NCBI RefSeq assembly: GCF_015832195.1
Contig: NC_052018.1
Location: 35,531,052-35,595,051, forward strand
Length of the DNA stretch: 64,000 nt
Origin: Motacilla alba alba
Taxonomy: Eukaryota > Chordata > Aves > Passeriformes > Motacillidae
Direction: 5' to 3'
In this document: positions 11,137 to 23,354 of the stretch, one piece after another
Numbering within the stretch: position 1 is the stretch's first letter
Layout: every line of letters starts with the position of its first letter
Notes under the pieces: model-generated
The model's database searches: none
Seen by the model: the letters and a program-made list of their open reading frames with translations, nothing else
What the model was told of the DNA's origin: nothing
Position numbers and translations under genes: made by a program

Positions 11137-14100
11137 CTAACAAACAGCCCTTCTGAGAGCAGGATGGTTGCATTTAGCTCATAATAAAAGTAAAATATGC
11201 AGAAGTTTCAAGCAAATTAAACAATTAAAATTGAAAACCAATAAAACTATTCTAACAGTATGTTGTTCCATGAGGAAAAGTCAATACTTAATATATTGCT
11301 GTAACATTTACTCAACCAGACACACAACAGGAAACAGCCTTTTAACTCTGGAGTCAGCAACAGTAAACCATTGGTTTTCAGCTTAACGCAAATAACTGAG
11401 ATGAAAGCCCCAGTGTTCAGAGTGGATTAGTCAGGAGAACAAGAAGGAACATGTTAGGAGGACAAACTGAGGGCATGGCAAGGCTTGGGACACTTCATTG
11501 TGCAATTCACATGGGCAGCTTCTGTAATACTGTGTTTATATTGCAACAGACAATGTAAAGGTGCTGAAGTGAGTCACATAACCCAGGTCAAAGTCAGAAG
11601 AAAGCTGTGTTCCAGTCACATGGTCTGCTCTTGCTGCTCCCTGATGTGGCTCCAGCTTCCTTCACTACACTTTGTTGGGTACTCTGGAAGCCTGCACCAT
11701 GCAGAGAGGAGAAGCTGCCTGAAGATCAGCTAAACACGCTCTCAGCAGAGGGAATTACATTTATATGTGGCACGTGGATGTCTTACAATCGCAACTTCAG
11801 TGTTCATTCCTTAGCGAAGTACACAGGAAGGGGCAGAAAGGCCTTTTGATATTCAAAGCACAAATCAAATCACCCTCACAGGCTGGAGGCTGCATCAGGG
11901 ACCTTGGAGATGTGGAAGGGTACACATGCATACACACACAAACAATTTTTGCTTGAATTTTTGTCAGCATATCCCAAGCACAGAGCACAGACCAGGCCTG
12001 TACCATCTAACTGGGAAGCACCAAAAGCTGTGGAGACTGCACTATTGGGAACCTCAGCAGCTCCTCAGAGGGATTCTGCACAGTGAAGGAGACTGTTGTG
12101 AGGTCTTCTAGCCACAGAGCACCTTGAATGTGTACATTGAGCTTCTGTAGGGTCTCTACACAATAAAGTCCTTTGTAAAATAGTTTTTATCTTTAAGTGC
12201 CTAGACCCTCTCCATTCCACTCTTTTTGAAGAAAGGAATTGTGGAAGGACGGAGTGCTGTGCCTAAAGTTCCAGAAAAATCATTATCTAGCTCTAAATAA
12301 CCTAGATAAATGGATGAGACATCATCCTGTAGTGATGTTTCATATGCATGTTGCATTCAACACTCATGAACCCGGTGTATAAGCAATGCAAAAAATCCCC
12401 CAAACCCCAAGAAATTTGTGTTAGAAATTTCAACTATACGAACCAGAAGTCATGACACTTCTCTACAGCTTTCACCTGTTCCTGTAACTTGGCCATCTCA
12501 GGGTCCTAAGCAGTGTGCAGGAGATCACAGCCAGGGGAAATCACAGGCAGGGAGCTGTGCAACATACCCTGATTTTTAACCAGTGGCAAGGAAATAGGTT
12601 GTGGCTAATTGGTGTGCAGAAAGGACTGAAGGGTTCAGTGAGTAACTGAGGCATTGCCTTCAGAAAAGTTAATCTGTTCCAATCCATCAAAAAGCAGCAA
12701 AACAACTGAAGTATAAAATGACCAGGCAAGGAATTAATTTGCTTGCATGCATGGAAGGATTTGTGTCTATGTGATGTATGCAGATATAAGCTCCAGGATT
12801 TACAACATACATAATTAACTGGTGTAGCAGAGAGGTGAATCTTAATTGGCCTCTCAGTATCACTAAAACACACTGGAAATAATAGACAAATTTTCCTTGA
12901 TCAGGCTAGTATATAATTTCATCATCTTCCTTCTGAAACCTATGTTTTTAAACCAAGGAGCTGATCCAACTCCCTACATGGAAAGGCTCATACTGACTTC
13001 AGTGGGCTTTGGATCAGGCTTCTGACAAATATTATGTGAGTTTTTAATGCGCTGAAAGCTGTTAAAACACATAAACTTTGGGTTTTTTCAGTTAAGCAAT
13101 TATCTGCCTTAATTTTTCAAAATTCATGGAAGGGCACAATAGACCTTTGGAGTAATATACAAAAAGCTCATGCAAAGATCTACTTGTTTCAGTCTAAAAT
13201 AATTAGTAAGGCTAATAATTAGTAAGGAGTGCAAAATCAGTTCATTTTCTTTATCCCTTGCCAGCAACTAGACAGTGCCTGCATGGAAATTTTTTTTCTT
13301 CTGCCTTAATGGCCAGAGAACTTTACCAGTTTGTTCATAGTCAAAATTATCTGAGCCCTGTTGTGCCCCAAAGTGAAATGAAATAACATGTCAAGAGTTT
13401 CAAATTGCTGATGTGAAGCTGCAGTTGGAACATAAAGAAATTCTGTGATTAGAAAACATATCCTCTCTCTTGCTGCTCTCTCTCTCTCTCTTTTTTAATT
13501 TAAAGAAATCACATCAATCAGGAGGAACAGAAAATTCTTTCAATGGGCTTTTTGTCATCTGATAGTGAATTACTGAAACAGCTGCTTTGCAGGATGCCAT
13601 TTATTATGTGCTGCTTTGAACAGATATGCCATTCACAATCACTTCTGTCCTATGCTCATGCTTCACAAAGAGCAGGAACCCGCTAATGCTAAACAACCTG
13701 ATCTCACATTGTTATTAAAATTACATCTGGAATAGACCTGGCCCTTTATGTTTTAAGTTTTTGTGTTGTCGTGGACATATTTCCCCATAATGACAAGCAT
13801 AACTGACATATCAAAAGAAATTTGTTTCAAGGAGAGCAACATTTTGCAACTGAAAATGATATAGGCCAAAATTTGTCACCTCGTACAGCAGATATAGCAG
13901 CTCTTCCCTGTAATTTATTGGCATGGGTTTCAGCAAGGGCAGTTTTGCCCTGCTTGGAAAGCAGTCTTTTTATGTGAGCAGAATACAGATCATCTCTTTA
14001 CTCTTTACTTTATTTTCTACATATTTTTAGTGCTTCCTGTATTCAGTGGAATGACTAAAATTGCTGGAAACTCCCCCCGAATCTTTATATATATCCAAGA

Positions 14101-15829
14101 GTTTGTGTTATAAAACTTAGCAATAAACTTTTGTAGCATCATGCTGCCATGGAACAGCCAAGGAAATTCATCCAGTGGGAGAGCCATGACTTCTTTCTGC
14201 TCACTTTGGTCTGCTCAGATGTGATAAATCTTTTCCAAATACTTAACATTAGCTGATGAGGAAGGGGTTTCTGGTTTGGGGTCATAAGCTTCCAAATAGT
14301 GCTGTGCACTGAATTGCTAGGATGCTATCACAGAGTTTGCTCTGCAGCATTCACTGAGATCACATGGATCGAGCTGTGCTCCTCACTGGACTCCTTCACT
14401 GTCTGCGCTACAGTTGGTCTGCTGCTAAACTTTCCTTCCATGCTGTAAGCCTCTGTGCAAGGTAAACACTTCTTCCACTCAGCTTAAGAAAGGCTTGTTT
14501 AAAACACCATCCTCAAAGTACTAGCTGCTCTTTTTGCAAGCAAATAAAAACTATTCTTGCAGCAGGTATTTACTATTAGGAAAAGTCAATAAAAGAATTT
14601 GGGAAAATAAGTTTGACATACTGACAATTATTCCCCTGCATATCTGCAAACATACACAAAGAAAAATCTGTTGTAGGTTGTTTGAGACAGTTTTTGGTGT
14701 GGAATTTTACTTCAAAGTAAGAGTAACAAAGGAAGAGAGTATGATTTGCTCATGATTTCAGATAGTTCTGTATAATCCATGTTTTTTGGAGGTATACGCC
14801 TGTACTTTGCCATGAATTAGCAGTGACTGGGAATGCACATTTCATATGTGATAACAGATCATGGAAAGGTGATCACGCTGCCAAGTGCAAGGTATTATTT
14901 ACCAGTATTTTTGTAGGTGGATTTGTCAGAAGACCACAAAGTTTATAGCACAGATTTTGCTCTTTATAAAATACATTATCCTATATAGCAAGGCAATTAC
15001 TTTCCAGAGCAATGAGGAATATACAGAAGCATTGCAATAATGGTGGTTGAGAAAGGGCATCACTTTATCACTTTGTTTTCCCCCATCCTTTACACACCTT
15101 GAGATTTTTATCTCCCTATATAACTTTTCCTTTAGCCTTATTTTCTGGAAAGGTCTGACAAGGTCTAGGGCAGTGGAGTCAAATTTGGAGTTGTTTTGAG
15201 ACCTTTTACTTGTTGAAGTTTATTAATGTGTCTAAATTTAGAAAGGAGTGTACCTATGTGACAGCCTTCTGAGCATGCTGTGACAGAAGACATAGTAGTA
15301 ACCCATAAACCATTTCACTATAATGCATAGTTGAGAGTACAGAGATGTAAGAATTAGATGTTTAGAAATCAGCGCTTTGAAAATGCACACCTCATGTTTT
15401 TTCTCAGGTGTAAACATAATTCCAGGTTTTGGTTGTGAACATTTCTTTCTTTAAAAGTACAGACTATTTCTTTAACTCTTATCTAAGAAAACTTTGCATA
15501 TTTATAGAAGCTCTTTAAAATGCTTCGGGAGGTGACAACTCTTTCTGTTTCCCCAGGGGATACAGGTCAATCACAAATGTGAGTCCATACATACTTGGTA
15601 GTGTCTGCTGATCCCAACAGCAGATCCAACAGCACAGAAAAGGAGTGTTGCTTGGGTGGAAATGACAACAGATATCTGCAATTCTAAAGTCCATTTCTGC
15701 AAGTCTAAAGTAAATTCCTATGTCCAAACTTCTTATTGAAGCACCAGGATTTCATGCAATATGGTTAAAGAATGTCCCTAAAGCTCAGTTTGGGTTGGCA
15801 GTCTGAAGAATACAAAATTAATCCTTTCC
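11137..15829. other. Unique non-coding DNA, no gene seen
   Basis: AT-rich sequence without a convincing gene. The 13.4-13.9 kb part is free of recognisable repeats and could be tested as a conserved non-coding element; nothing in the sequence proves that. An old inverted-repeat fragment lies at 12961-13020. Confidence 0.5.
12961..13020. repeat. MITE-like ancient repeat with inverted ends
   Basis: CTGATCCAA at 12961-12969 is answered by its exact reverse complement TTGGATCAG at 13009-13017. Between them lies TGACTTCAGTGGGC. The right half recurs at 54344-54368 with 3 mismatches in 25. The palindromic form and dispersed copies suggest an old non-autonomous DNA-transposon-like family. I do not know its name. 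Confidence 0.5.
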
Positions 15830-16440
15830 ATGACAATCATGACCATGTGAATTCTGGGGATGGTCTTGACCACAGTGCTCATGAGATGGTACGGTTCAGG
15901 TTCCTGAGAAGACAGAGTAAAGCAGCCAGGAAGACCACAGCCCTACATATCAGAAGAGCAGGCTGTGGCTTATTCACAGATCTGCTTGGAGAAATCCTGA
16001 GTGACACAGCTCCAGAGAGAAGAGAGGTTCAGGAAAGCTGGTTGCTTTTCAAGGATCCCCTTCTTTAGCTGAAGACAGAAGATCTGCATAGATGAACAAG
16101 CAGCTCCTGACAAAATCCAGGCATAAAAAGGAAGCATACAAGAGGTGGAACGAGGCATAGGGGAGCCTGAAGGGCTCATGAAGGGTTGGGCTTAGAAGAA
16201 ACAAAGTCCACCTGGAGTTGAATCTGCTGAGGTGTGTACAGGGCATCAAGAAAGACTTTACAGGTAGTAAGCAGCAAAAGAAAGACTAGGGAAAATGTGG
16301 GACAGCTGCTTAATAGTCTGGGGAATCTGGTGACCAAGAAGATGGAAAAGGCCAAAGTACCAAGTGCCGTCTTCACCTACATCTTTACTGGTAAGTCTGA
16401 CCTTCAGACATTCCAGGACCCTCCAATATGGGAGAAAATC
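15830..16440 (+). pseudogene. Decayed internal fragment of CR1 ORF2
   Basis: Plus-strand translation gives HEMVRFRFLRRQSKAARKTT, ALHIRRAGCGLFTDLLGEI and EVQESWLLFKDPLL in one frame. After stops and a frame shift come KTRENVGQLLNSLGNLVTKK and FTYIFTGKS. These blocks match, in order, the CR1 ORF2 segment between the apurinic endonuclease and the reverse-transcriptase fingers (the typical SDHEMVEF, KTRENVGPLL and FTGK blocks). The piece lacks both the RT palm and the CR1 3' end, which is odd for a LINE that usually loses only its 5' part; a later deletion or an insertion break may have removed the rest. It is non-functional. Confidence 0.8.
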
Positions 16441-16680
16441 TGGAACAAGGTTCAGCTGTCATTAAGTTGTGCCATTATGTATCTAATTCTTCATTTGCAC
16501 TACATGTGGCAAGAAAGTGCGTTCAATTATTTGGCTTCAAATGGATGTTACATGTTTTATGTTGAACAGTGTCTCTGGGGGTATTCTTAAACTAAGTTGC
16601 ATTAAATGGGTTTGCACTTTCTGCGAAAGTATACTCCCTATAAACAATCCCTGCCTGATTCTTAATTTAGTTTCTTTTCC

Positions 16681-16709
16681 TGGTTTATCTGCACATGTGC
16701 AGATAACCA
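16681..16709. promoter_or_regulatory. Perfect GATA / E-box palindrome
   Basis: TTATCTGCACA at 16685-16695 is followed at once by its exact reverse complement up to 16706. With one unpaired T, the symmetry extends to TGG...CCA at 16681-16709. Each half carries a GATA-factor core (AGATAA) and the centre is CACATGTG, an E-box core. GATA sites near E-boxes are a known arrangement for GATA/bHLH complexes. Function here is inferred from form only. Confidence 0.45.
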
Positions 16710-17838
16710 AGCTGCAAATTCACAGTAGATTTCAGAGGCCAGACTTACTTGCTGTGTGCAGTAATCCACAAACACCATGCCATGCAGTTCAGTCTGCTAC
16801 ACCAACTCCTTCTGACTCCAGGAAATCTTGACAGACAACAGGACATCCCCAAGGAGGAAGGCATGGAAGTCAGGATCTTTCTCACCGCTTCCAAGAAAGA
16901 GGATTAAATATGTTGGTGTTTTCCCTCCATGAGTAAGTGAATAAATTATGTTGTTATTTCTTCCTTTTGCTGATCCATGGTTTTACATGTGTGTATCTAA
17001 TTAAGTAGAATCCATACTGAAATAAAACTGCCATGGCAGTAATCTTTTAATTCTAGGAAAAAAAAAATAAAGCCTCCAAGGCAAAAAGTATAGGTAATTA
17101 AGAAAATAACTTCAACATTCACAGATTATGCTGACCCAGGAGTGAGAGAAGTTTATCTTGACATGTTTCCCCTCTGTCCCAAGGCTTCCTCCTGCCTTTT
17201 AAGCCTTTTGTTTCAAAAGCCTCTTACACTGTAGTTTTGCTTTCACTTGCCCTCTGTGTTCTCTCCTTGTTCTTCTGGGGTTTTTGGGAGGTTGTTTTTT
17301 GCTGGGTTTTGGTTTGTTTTTTATTTTTTGTGCTTGCTGACTTTTCTTGGAGATAACTCTCTACTTTCTGTCTGTTTTTGGCACTTGTGCAATGTACTCC
17401 TGCCTCCCTTCTCCCCTTGTCCTTCTATCCCTCCTGTGCCTTCTCCCACTGCCATTGTTGGTTTTCTCCCCAGCACCTCATACTTCTCCCCTTGTGTTGG
17501 GTCCCTGTGGCAGGATTGCTGTTCAGGACTGGAGCTGTCCTCTGACAAAAAGCTGTTCATCCCAGGAATGTAATGGAGGACTTAGGAAGTCCAAGAAGTG
17601 GCCCAGAAGACTGAGTTCAGTTTTCACCCCAGTGTTGTCTTGTGTGGATGGGATATTCGCCTCCATGAAGAAGCATGATCTTTCATGGGCTCTCAGCTTG
17701 CTGCTGAGCAGCCTTGTCACATTCTACTTGCTTTTGGATCAAGAAAACAGGGAATAAAAGTAGTTGCAGAAAGAATGGCAGAAGGACAAAGATTTCAGCC
17801 CAACAGTACTGGCCTTGAAAAGAACTATTCAGAAAAAA

Positions 17839-17890
17839 AATATTAAGTTGTAATATTAATATTAAGTTGTATTAATATTAAGTTGTATTT
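17839..17890 (+). repeat. AT-rich minisatellite, about three copies
   Basis: TATTAAGTTGTA occurs three times, separated by AATATTAAT-type spacers. The last two units form an exact 16-bp repeat. A short replication-slippage array. Confidence 0.75.
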
Positions 17891-20800
17891 GGACACACTG
17901 GCCTAAATAATAAATTTTCCACAGGTTTATGAAGAGTGGCATGTTTTTGAAATATTTTTAAGTGAAGGGCTCCCCAGCATGTAAGTACAGATAATATTAT
18001 TATCAATATATATAAATAATAATGTTGTTCTAAGCTCTGCATATATGAGTGACTAAAAACTGTTGATTTCAGCAAAGTAGGAAAAACAGATTGGAAAGCA
18101 TCAAGAAAGGAAAGAAGTTTTTTTCCCTGACTAAATTACCATATTGCAAGGACGTGGTACTGTGGCCCTAACTCCAGAAGTCTTGTTCTCAGAGCACAGT
18201 CGGGTTTAGAGATCCCTGCTTCTCCTGGAAGATAGGAAGAAAAATCTGTATTTCACCAAGGGAAGCTCATGGCAAAGTTCAGCATAGCTGTAGATACACA
18301 TTTGGTAAAGGTGGGAACTCATTTTATTTGAATTCTATTTTTTGCCACAAGTACTGGGCTCAGTCTGGAGCAATGCTGTCTCTTGCCAGTGAGGTAGCAA
18401 TGTTGACTCAGGGCAGAAACTGGCCCCAAGCGTTTTCATATTTTTTTATTGTCTTTCTTCATTACTGAGTGAATTTTATGTAGAAGAAGTCAAATGTGAA
18501 ATCAGTCATTGTATTGGGCAAGATGAGTAATATTTCAAAAAAGTAGTAAGTACTTGCAAACTGTTTATATTGCACAAGCAGTTGTTTTAGTAGATGTTAA
18601 ACTACTCCAAATCATCAGGTATTTTTCTGGAGGAATGAGTGTTTTGGAAGTAGGAATGGCCTCCCAAAGCCATTTCACTCTTGCAAATGAGCATCTTTTA
18701 GAACATAATAATTAGAAATTCATTTTTCTGTCTTTGGCTATGAAGGATGTAAAGCATTTACTTATTCTACCCTTCCTCCCTCCTCTTGTACTCAGGCACT
18801 ATGTCCTTGGCAGTGATTAGGATTGTTCCTCAGCAGCCAACAAGCTTCAAGTTTCAATTCCACACCACGTCCCTACTTCTCTGTAGGAGCTGTGTGTGCT
18901 GCAGGCCTGGGGGATCCAGCTGTGCTGGGGTTGTGTCTGGCCTGAAAACTTTGCCTTTGAGGAGCTGGTACCATCTTCAAGTGGGAGGGAGGAGACAGGC
19001 TGGAGGTAAGGCATCAGTGTACTCTGTGACTGGCTTTGTGAGCAGCCACTCCTGCCCTCTTATAATTTGTGAAGACCAGTCTGGAAACTGCTGTCTGGTT
19101 CCCACCAGCAAAACATCGGACCACCATGTTGACAAACAGAGGCTTTTAATACAAGACATCAAACCCCGAGACACTATAAAAAAGGAAAGTGCTGCTTTTC
19201 AAAAGAAAAATCTGTGTATTAGATAAGTAAAGGATTTAATCTAGACTGACTCATGAGCCAGTCAAGGAATAGCATTTCAAAGTCTTTCTATTCCAGATGT
19301 GGTCATATCCTCCAGATTACTGAAAAGACTAATAAATCCAAAGCAATTCCCAAAAAAAAGCCTGAAGCTCATCCCACCAAGACTATCTTAAATTTTACAT
19401 TTATCTCAGGTATGTGTGGTCTGCAGGTGGTTCTCACCAGAGAAAGAGAAGTTGAGTGGATTGTGCGTGCCGGTTCTGCAGCACAAGTACTGCCATCCAT
19501 CCGGGTGGGAAGTCTTCTCCTGTGCCAGGCAAATGTCCATGCTTGGAGCTGTGCATGTAAAGCAAGATACGCTGAGCTTCTGAGCTTATGTATTCAGTCT
19601 CTCTTATAATAAATGAACTCTATTAGAAAGTCAGTGCTTGGCTTTTAAAAAAGTAATACCACATTTCTGTAGACACTGTAGTAGTTTCTGGGTGCAAATA
19701 TTAGAGCAACCATCAATTCTGGAGCAGATATTACTGCAATGTCAGTGCCAGTGTTATGTGATGAATTGCCATGGGTTGTTAGTGGCTCACTTTTTTCTTC
19801 AGGATTGGTTGAGCTGACAGATTTCAGTAAATATCAGCCTTATACTAAATTTTTATCTCAACTAGTGACTGTATAACTGTTTTTCTAATCTTGTAAATTT
19901 TGTGAAGGACTATACTATAGAATGACATCAGTGAATACTTGAAAGAATCTCCTGCTAAATAATACCCATTATCTCTGAGATAAAGGTAATTTATGCTCCA
20001 TTTGGGTCACTAATTTTATTTTGCCTCAAAGCAGGCATTTGCTTAGGACAGGAATAAAAAAATTGAAAGATTAATTAGTGTGTACACTAAGTTTTATAGT
20101 GGTAATACATGTAATGCAATCAGTAATAAATCATTTGTGTCTCCTGATGTTTATTAAAATACTTATTTGTATAGAAACAGCTAAACAAAAAACTTAAACA
20201 CTACTTGGAAACAGAGTCGATGAAGTTAAACTTTTCTCATTGTTTTGGAAGCAGATATGTGACCATGTTTAACCCCAGTAAAAGTTAGTGCAATTTACCT
20301 ACCAGTCTGTCACTGGGGTGCACAGCTGATAATCTTCCACTTTGTATGAGAGTCCAAATCTCAGACTTATTCCAAAGAAATATTACTCTTTCAAACACTC
20401 TTTCTTCCTAACCAATACTTCTTATCTCACAAATTTGCTTTAAAACTGTTAAGATGATGACTTTCTGACAAGGTAACTTTCCTTCCAGTTTAATTATTTC
20501 AGAGAACTCCATCATACTGAGAAAAAAATATTATTTCCAGTTAAATAACGGATATGGAGACTGTGCCAAGCAATCCGTTGAGATCAGGAGGTCTCTGGCC
20601 TGACAACAGAGCTCAGTGGCTAGTGTTATTAATTTCTCTGGGCTGTAAAATTGCTTATTGTTGCTGTCCAAATTGAAGAACCCAGGGTTTTAAATAGTTG
20701 TAATAAATAAGAAGATTGTATATAATTTAAAATGTGAATTATACAAAAATAGATTTAGTGTCAATGAATCATTAGAAATACCAGGTCAAAGGGGCTGCTA

Positions 20801-21197
20801 CCAAGAATTGGGAGAGTCTCACTGACTTCCATGGGGTTACTCTAGCAGTGCATTTGCACAGTGATTAATCTGTATGAAATGCCAGAAGCAGAAAACATAA
20901 ACTGTTGTTGCTTGCAAATGGAACTCTAAGGCCTAAACAGGAATATGAACAATTTAGGAATCATAATGCAGAAAATTCTATTAGGAAGAAAAGAAATAAG
21001 GTGGGCTGGAGAATTGATGGGAGGAAATGCTGGAATGACAGCTGGCAGAAAAAATTATTTCTCTAAGCTAATTTTTGCTGTCTCCTGCAATAGCTTCAAA
21101 TTGAGTCTGGGAACACTGGAAGGGAATTTGGAACCTGAGTAAATGATTGCATGGAGGGAGAGTAAGCAGCAACAAAGAAAAGAGGTCTACCACCAGG

Positions 21198-21217
21198 AAA
21201 AAAAAAAAAAAAAAAAA
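21198..21217 (+). repeat. Poly-A tract (A20)
   Basis: Twenty A followed by GAAGAAAG. No gene-derived or SINE body precedes it, so it is read as a simple repeat. Confidence 0.9.
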
Positions 21218-21847
21218 GAAGAAAGATTTCCTGTAGATTTATAGTGAATTTAAATGTTTGCTGAAGAATAATGTGCAGAGAGCTGAAGCACAAAGATAAA
21301 GGACAAACCTCTCCTCTCCAAGGTGACAAAGAAATCGTCTGGTAATAATGCAAAATGCAAGGTCGCTGCTAAAACTAAATCCTGATGCATAAATAACATT
21401 TCACATGCTTCTGTGCTTTGTTTGACTTGGCTCCTGAACCTTTACATCAGTGAGTGTGGTGATTTATGCAAAAGAAAAAAAAATTCTCCAAAGATAGACT
21501 CTGGTCCTCACAGCCATGAGATGCTGGCCAAATTGAGCAAGGGTTATTTTGTCAGGAGTGCAGAGACCTCAGCTGCATGATGTGCTGGTTTTCGCTGGGG
21601 TGGAGTTAGGTTTCTCCACAGTGGCTGGTGCAGGGCTATGTTTTGGATTTGTGCAGAACTCAGGGTTGATAATAGGTTGCTGAGCTGGGCTTAGACTGAG
21701 CCAAGGCCTTTTCTGCTTTCCATGCTGCCAGGCTGGAGAGGGGGCTGGGGGTGCTTGGGAGGCTGGGAGGAGGCACAGCCAGAACAGGTGACCCAAACTG
21801 GCCAAAGGGACATTTGAGACCATGGAACATCATGCTCAGTGCATAAA

Positions 21848-21871
21848 GGGGGGGGGGGGGGGGGGGGGGGG
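21848..21871 (+). repeat. Poly-G tract (G24) inside the LTR
   Basis: Twenty-four consecutive G just downstream of the TATA-like CATAAAG. Long pure G runs are rare in vertebrate DNA, can fold as quadruplexes and are error-prone in sequencing, so the exact length is doubtful. Confidence 0.85.
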
Positions 21872-22115
21872 AAGAAGGAGTAAGTGAACATTTGGAGTGA
21901 TGCCATTTGTCTTCCCAGTCACTGTTAGGTGTGATGGGGCCCTGCTCTCCTGGGGATGGCTGAACACCTGCCTGCCCATGGGAAGAAGGGAATCCATTCC
22001 TTGTTTTACTTTGCCTGAGTCAGTGCCTTTTGCCTTCCCTATTAAACTGTCTTTGTCTCAGCTTGTGAGTTTTCTACCTTTTACCCTTCTGGTTCCTCTC
22101 CCTGTTCCTGCAGGT

Positions 22116-22128
22116 GGGGGGGGGGGGG
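22116..22128 (+). repeat. Poly-G tract (G13) near the LTR 3' end
   Basis: Thirteen G in the U5 part of the LTR, followed by ACTGAGTGGC. It is a second run in the same element. Confidence 0.85.
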
Positions 22129-22178
22129 ACTGAGTGGCTGAGTGGGGCTTGGCTGCTGGCTGGGGTTGAACCATGGCA

Positions 22179-23354
22179 GACGGTGTGAGTGAAATTAAGA
22201 ACTTGGCCCATGCCAACCCCGGTTCATTGCTGTAAATGAGCACTTCCACTTCGAGGTTTCCCTGTTTCACTTTTGTCTCTCGTGACTTCAGGTACACATC
22301 CCAGTCTGCTCCAAGCTGTCCTCCCTCTGTCCTGGCCCTCTGCTGCACCTTCCAATACTCATAATCTTGTCCAGAAATGGCAGTTGTACTCAAATCTTGT
22401 CTGATTTTCAGAAGCATATATCATTCCTCAAATATAAGATGTACTTCAAACGTGTGTTAGGAGTCAGTGAGCTAAACCTCTGCGATATGGATAAGGTGTG
22501 AAGTGTCTTGGGTGTTTGAGATGCCTTAAGCAAAGAGTGGCAAGAAATATATAAATGAATGTTGATTTCTCAACCAGCAGTTTAATTCTTCTGGCTAATT
22601 TCGAGTTATGTAGGCTGGGAAAGTGGTGGTATGGATAGCCCAACTCCTGCCTTTAAAAGCAAGCCCCATCCTAAGGGAACCCCTCAATAAACTGACTGTG
22701 CAGTCCTGGTTCTTTGCACAGTTGTTTTGGGGTCAGCAGTGTCCTTGTGTTGGTGTGGTGAAGAGAAACAGTCACCACTGGGGGAACAGGAGGGAAAAGG
22801 GTCAGATTTAACTGCTCACATTTAAAAGCAGCAACATGGGTCTGAATTGTTTTATGCTCTGAAAACAAAGGCTTGTGAAAAGCCTTGGGACATGGCAGAA
22901 CACATCCATGTCATTTAAAATAGAATAGCTCTGAAAGATCTTTTATGTCACAGAAGAGGTTAGTCTTCATGATTCTTGTTTTAACATGATTTTCAAAGAC
23001 TTGAAGAAATATTTTAATAAGAACTAGAACTATTATTTTCCAAATAACCACAGAAATATTTGGAGGGAGAGGTAATCACCTTTTCTTAGATCATCTGGTC
23101 TAGCTGGGAATTTAAGGAAGTTGTGCTAGGGTCTCTAGCTTCACTGGCTTGTTGGCCAGTGGCATCTTGAGGTTTTCCTGATCTTCTTCATATTACCACC
23201 TGACTTCTTCCCTCTGTGCTATATTTCACTTCTCCACTCCTGTTCAGAGCTGTTTATTAAATCACACTCTAAACTAAAACATTGAATTTATTGGGATTTA
23301 CAAAATTTCCCTTCTATTTGTCATTCCAAGAAGTTTTATACCATCAGATGGCTC
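22179..23354. other. Unique non-coding DNA, no gene seen
   Basis: No convincing gene. A CTTTAAAAG box at about 22650 and CAATAAAC at about 22686 look faintly LTR-like, but no ends could be defined. Confidence 0.45.

Larger units (their letters stand above)
16441..21580. other. Unique non-coding DNA, no gene seen
   Basis: It contains a perfect palindrome, a small minisatellite and an A20 tract, listed separately. The open frames at 17347-17757 and 18786-19226 (plus) are low in coding character and start or stop without supporting signals. Confidence 0.5.
21581..22178 (+). mobile_element. Solo LTR of an avian endogenous retrovirus
   Basis: The segment opens with TGTGCTGGTTTTCGCTGGGG and closes with GGGGTTGAACCATGGCA, so it has the TG...CA ends of a retroviral LTR. 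Inside, in order, are a TTGATAATAGGTTGCTGAGC block, a weak TATA-like CATAAAG at about 21842, CTGAACACCTGCCTGCCCAT, the poly-A signal ATTAAA at 22041-22046 and CTGTCTTTGTCTCA of the U5 type. I recognise the whole arrangement from LTRs abundant in bird genomes. No gag, pol or env frame and no primer-binding site follow 22178, so it is a solo LTR left by recombination. No clear target-site duplication is visible (CATGA before, GACGG after). I leave the retroviral class open. A G24 and a G13 tract lie within. Confidence 0.85.

Noticed and set aside
22620..22760. CTTTAAAAG and CAATAAAC boxes suggesting another LTR
   Set aside because: No ends, no recognisable U5 and no second copy in the window.
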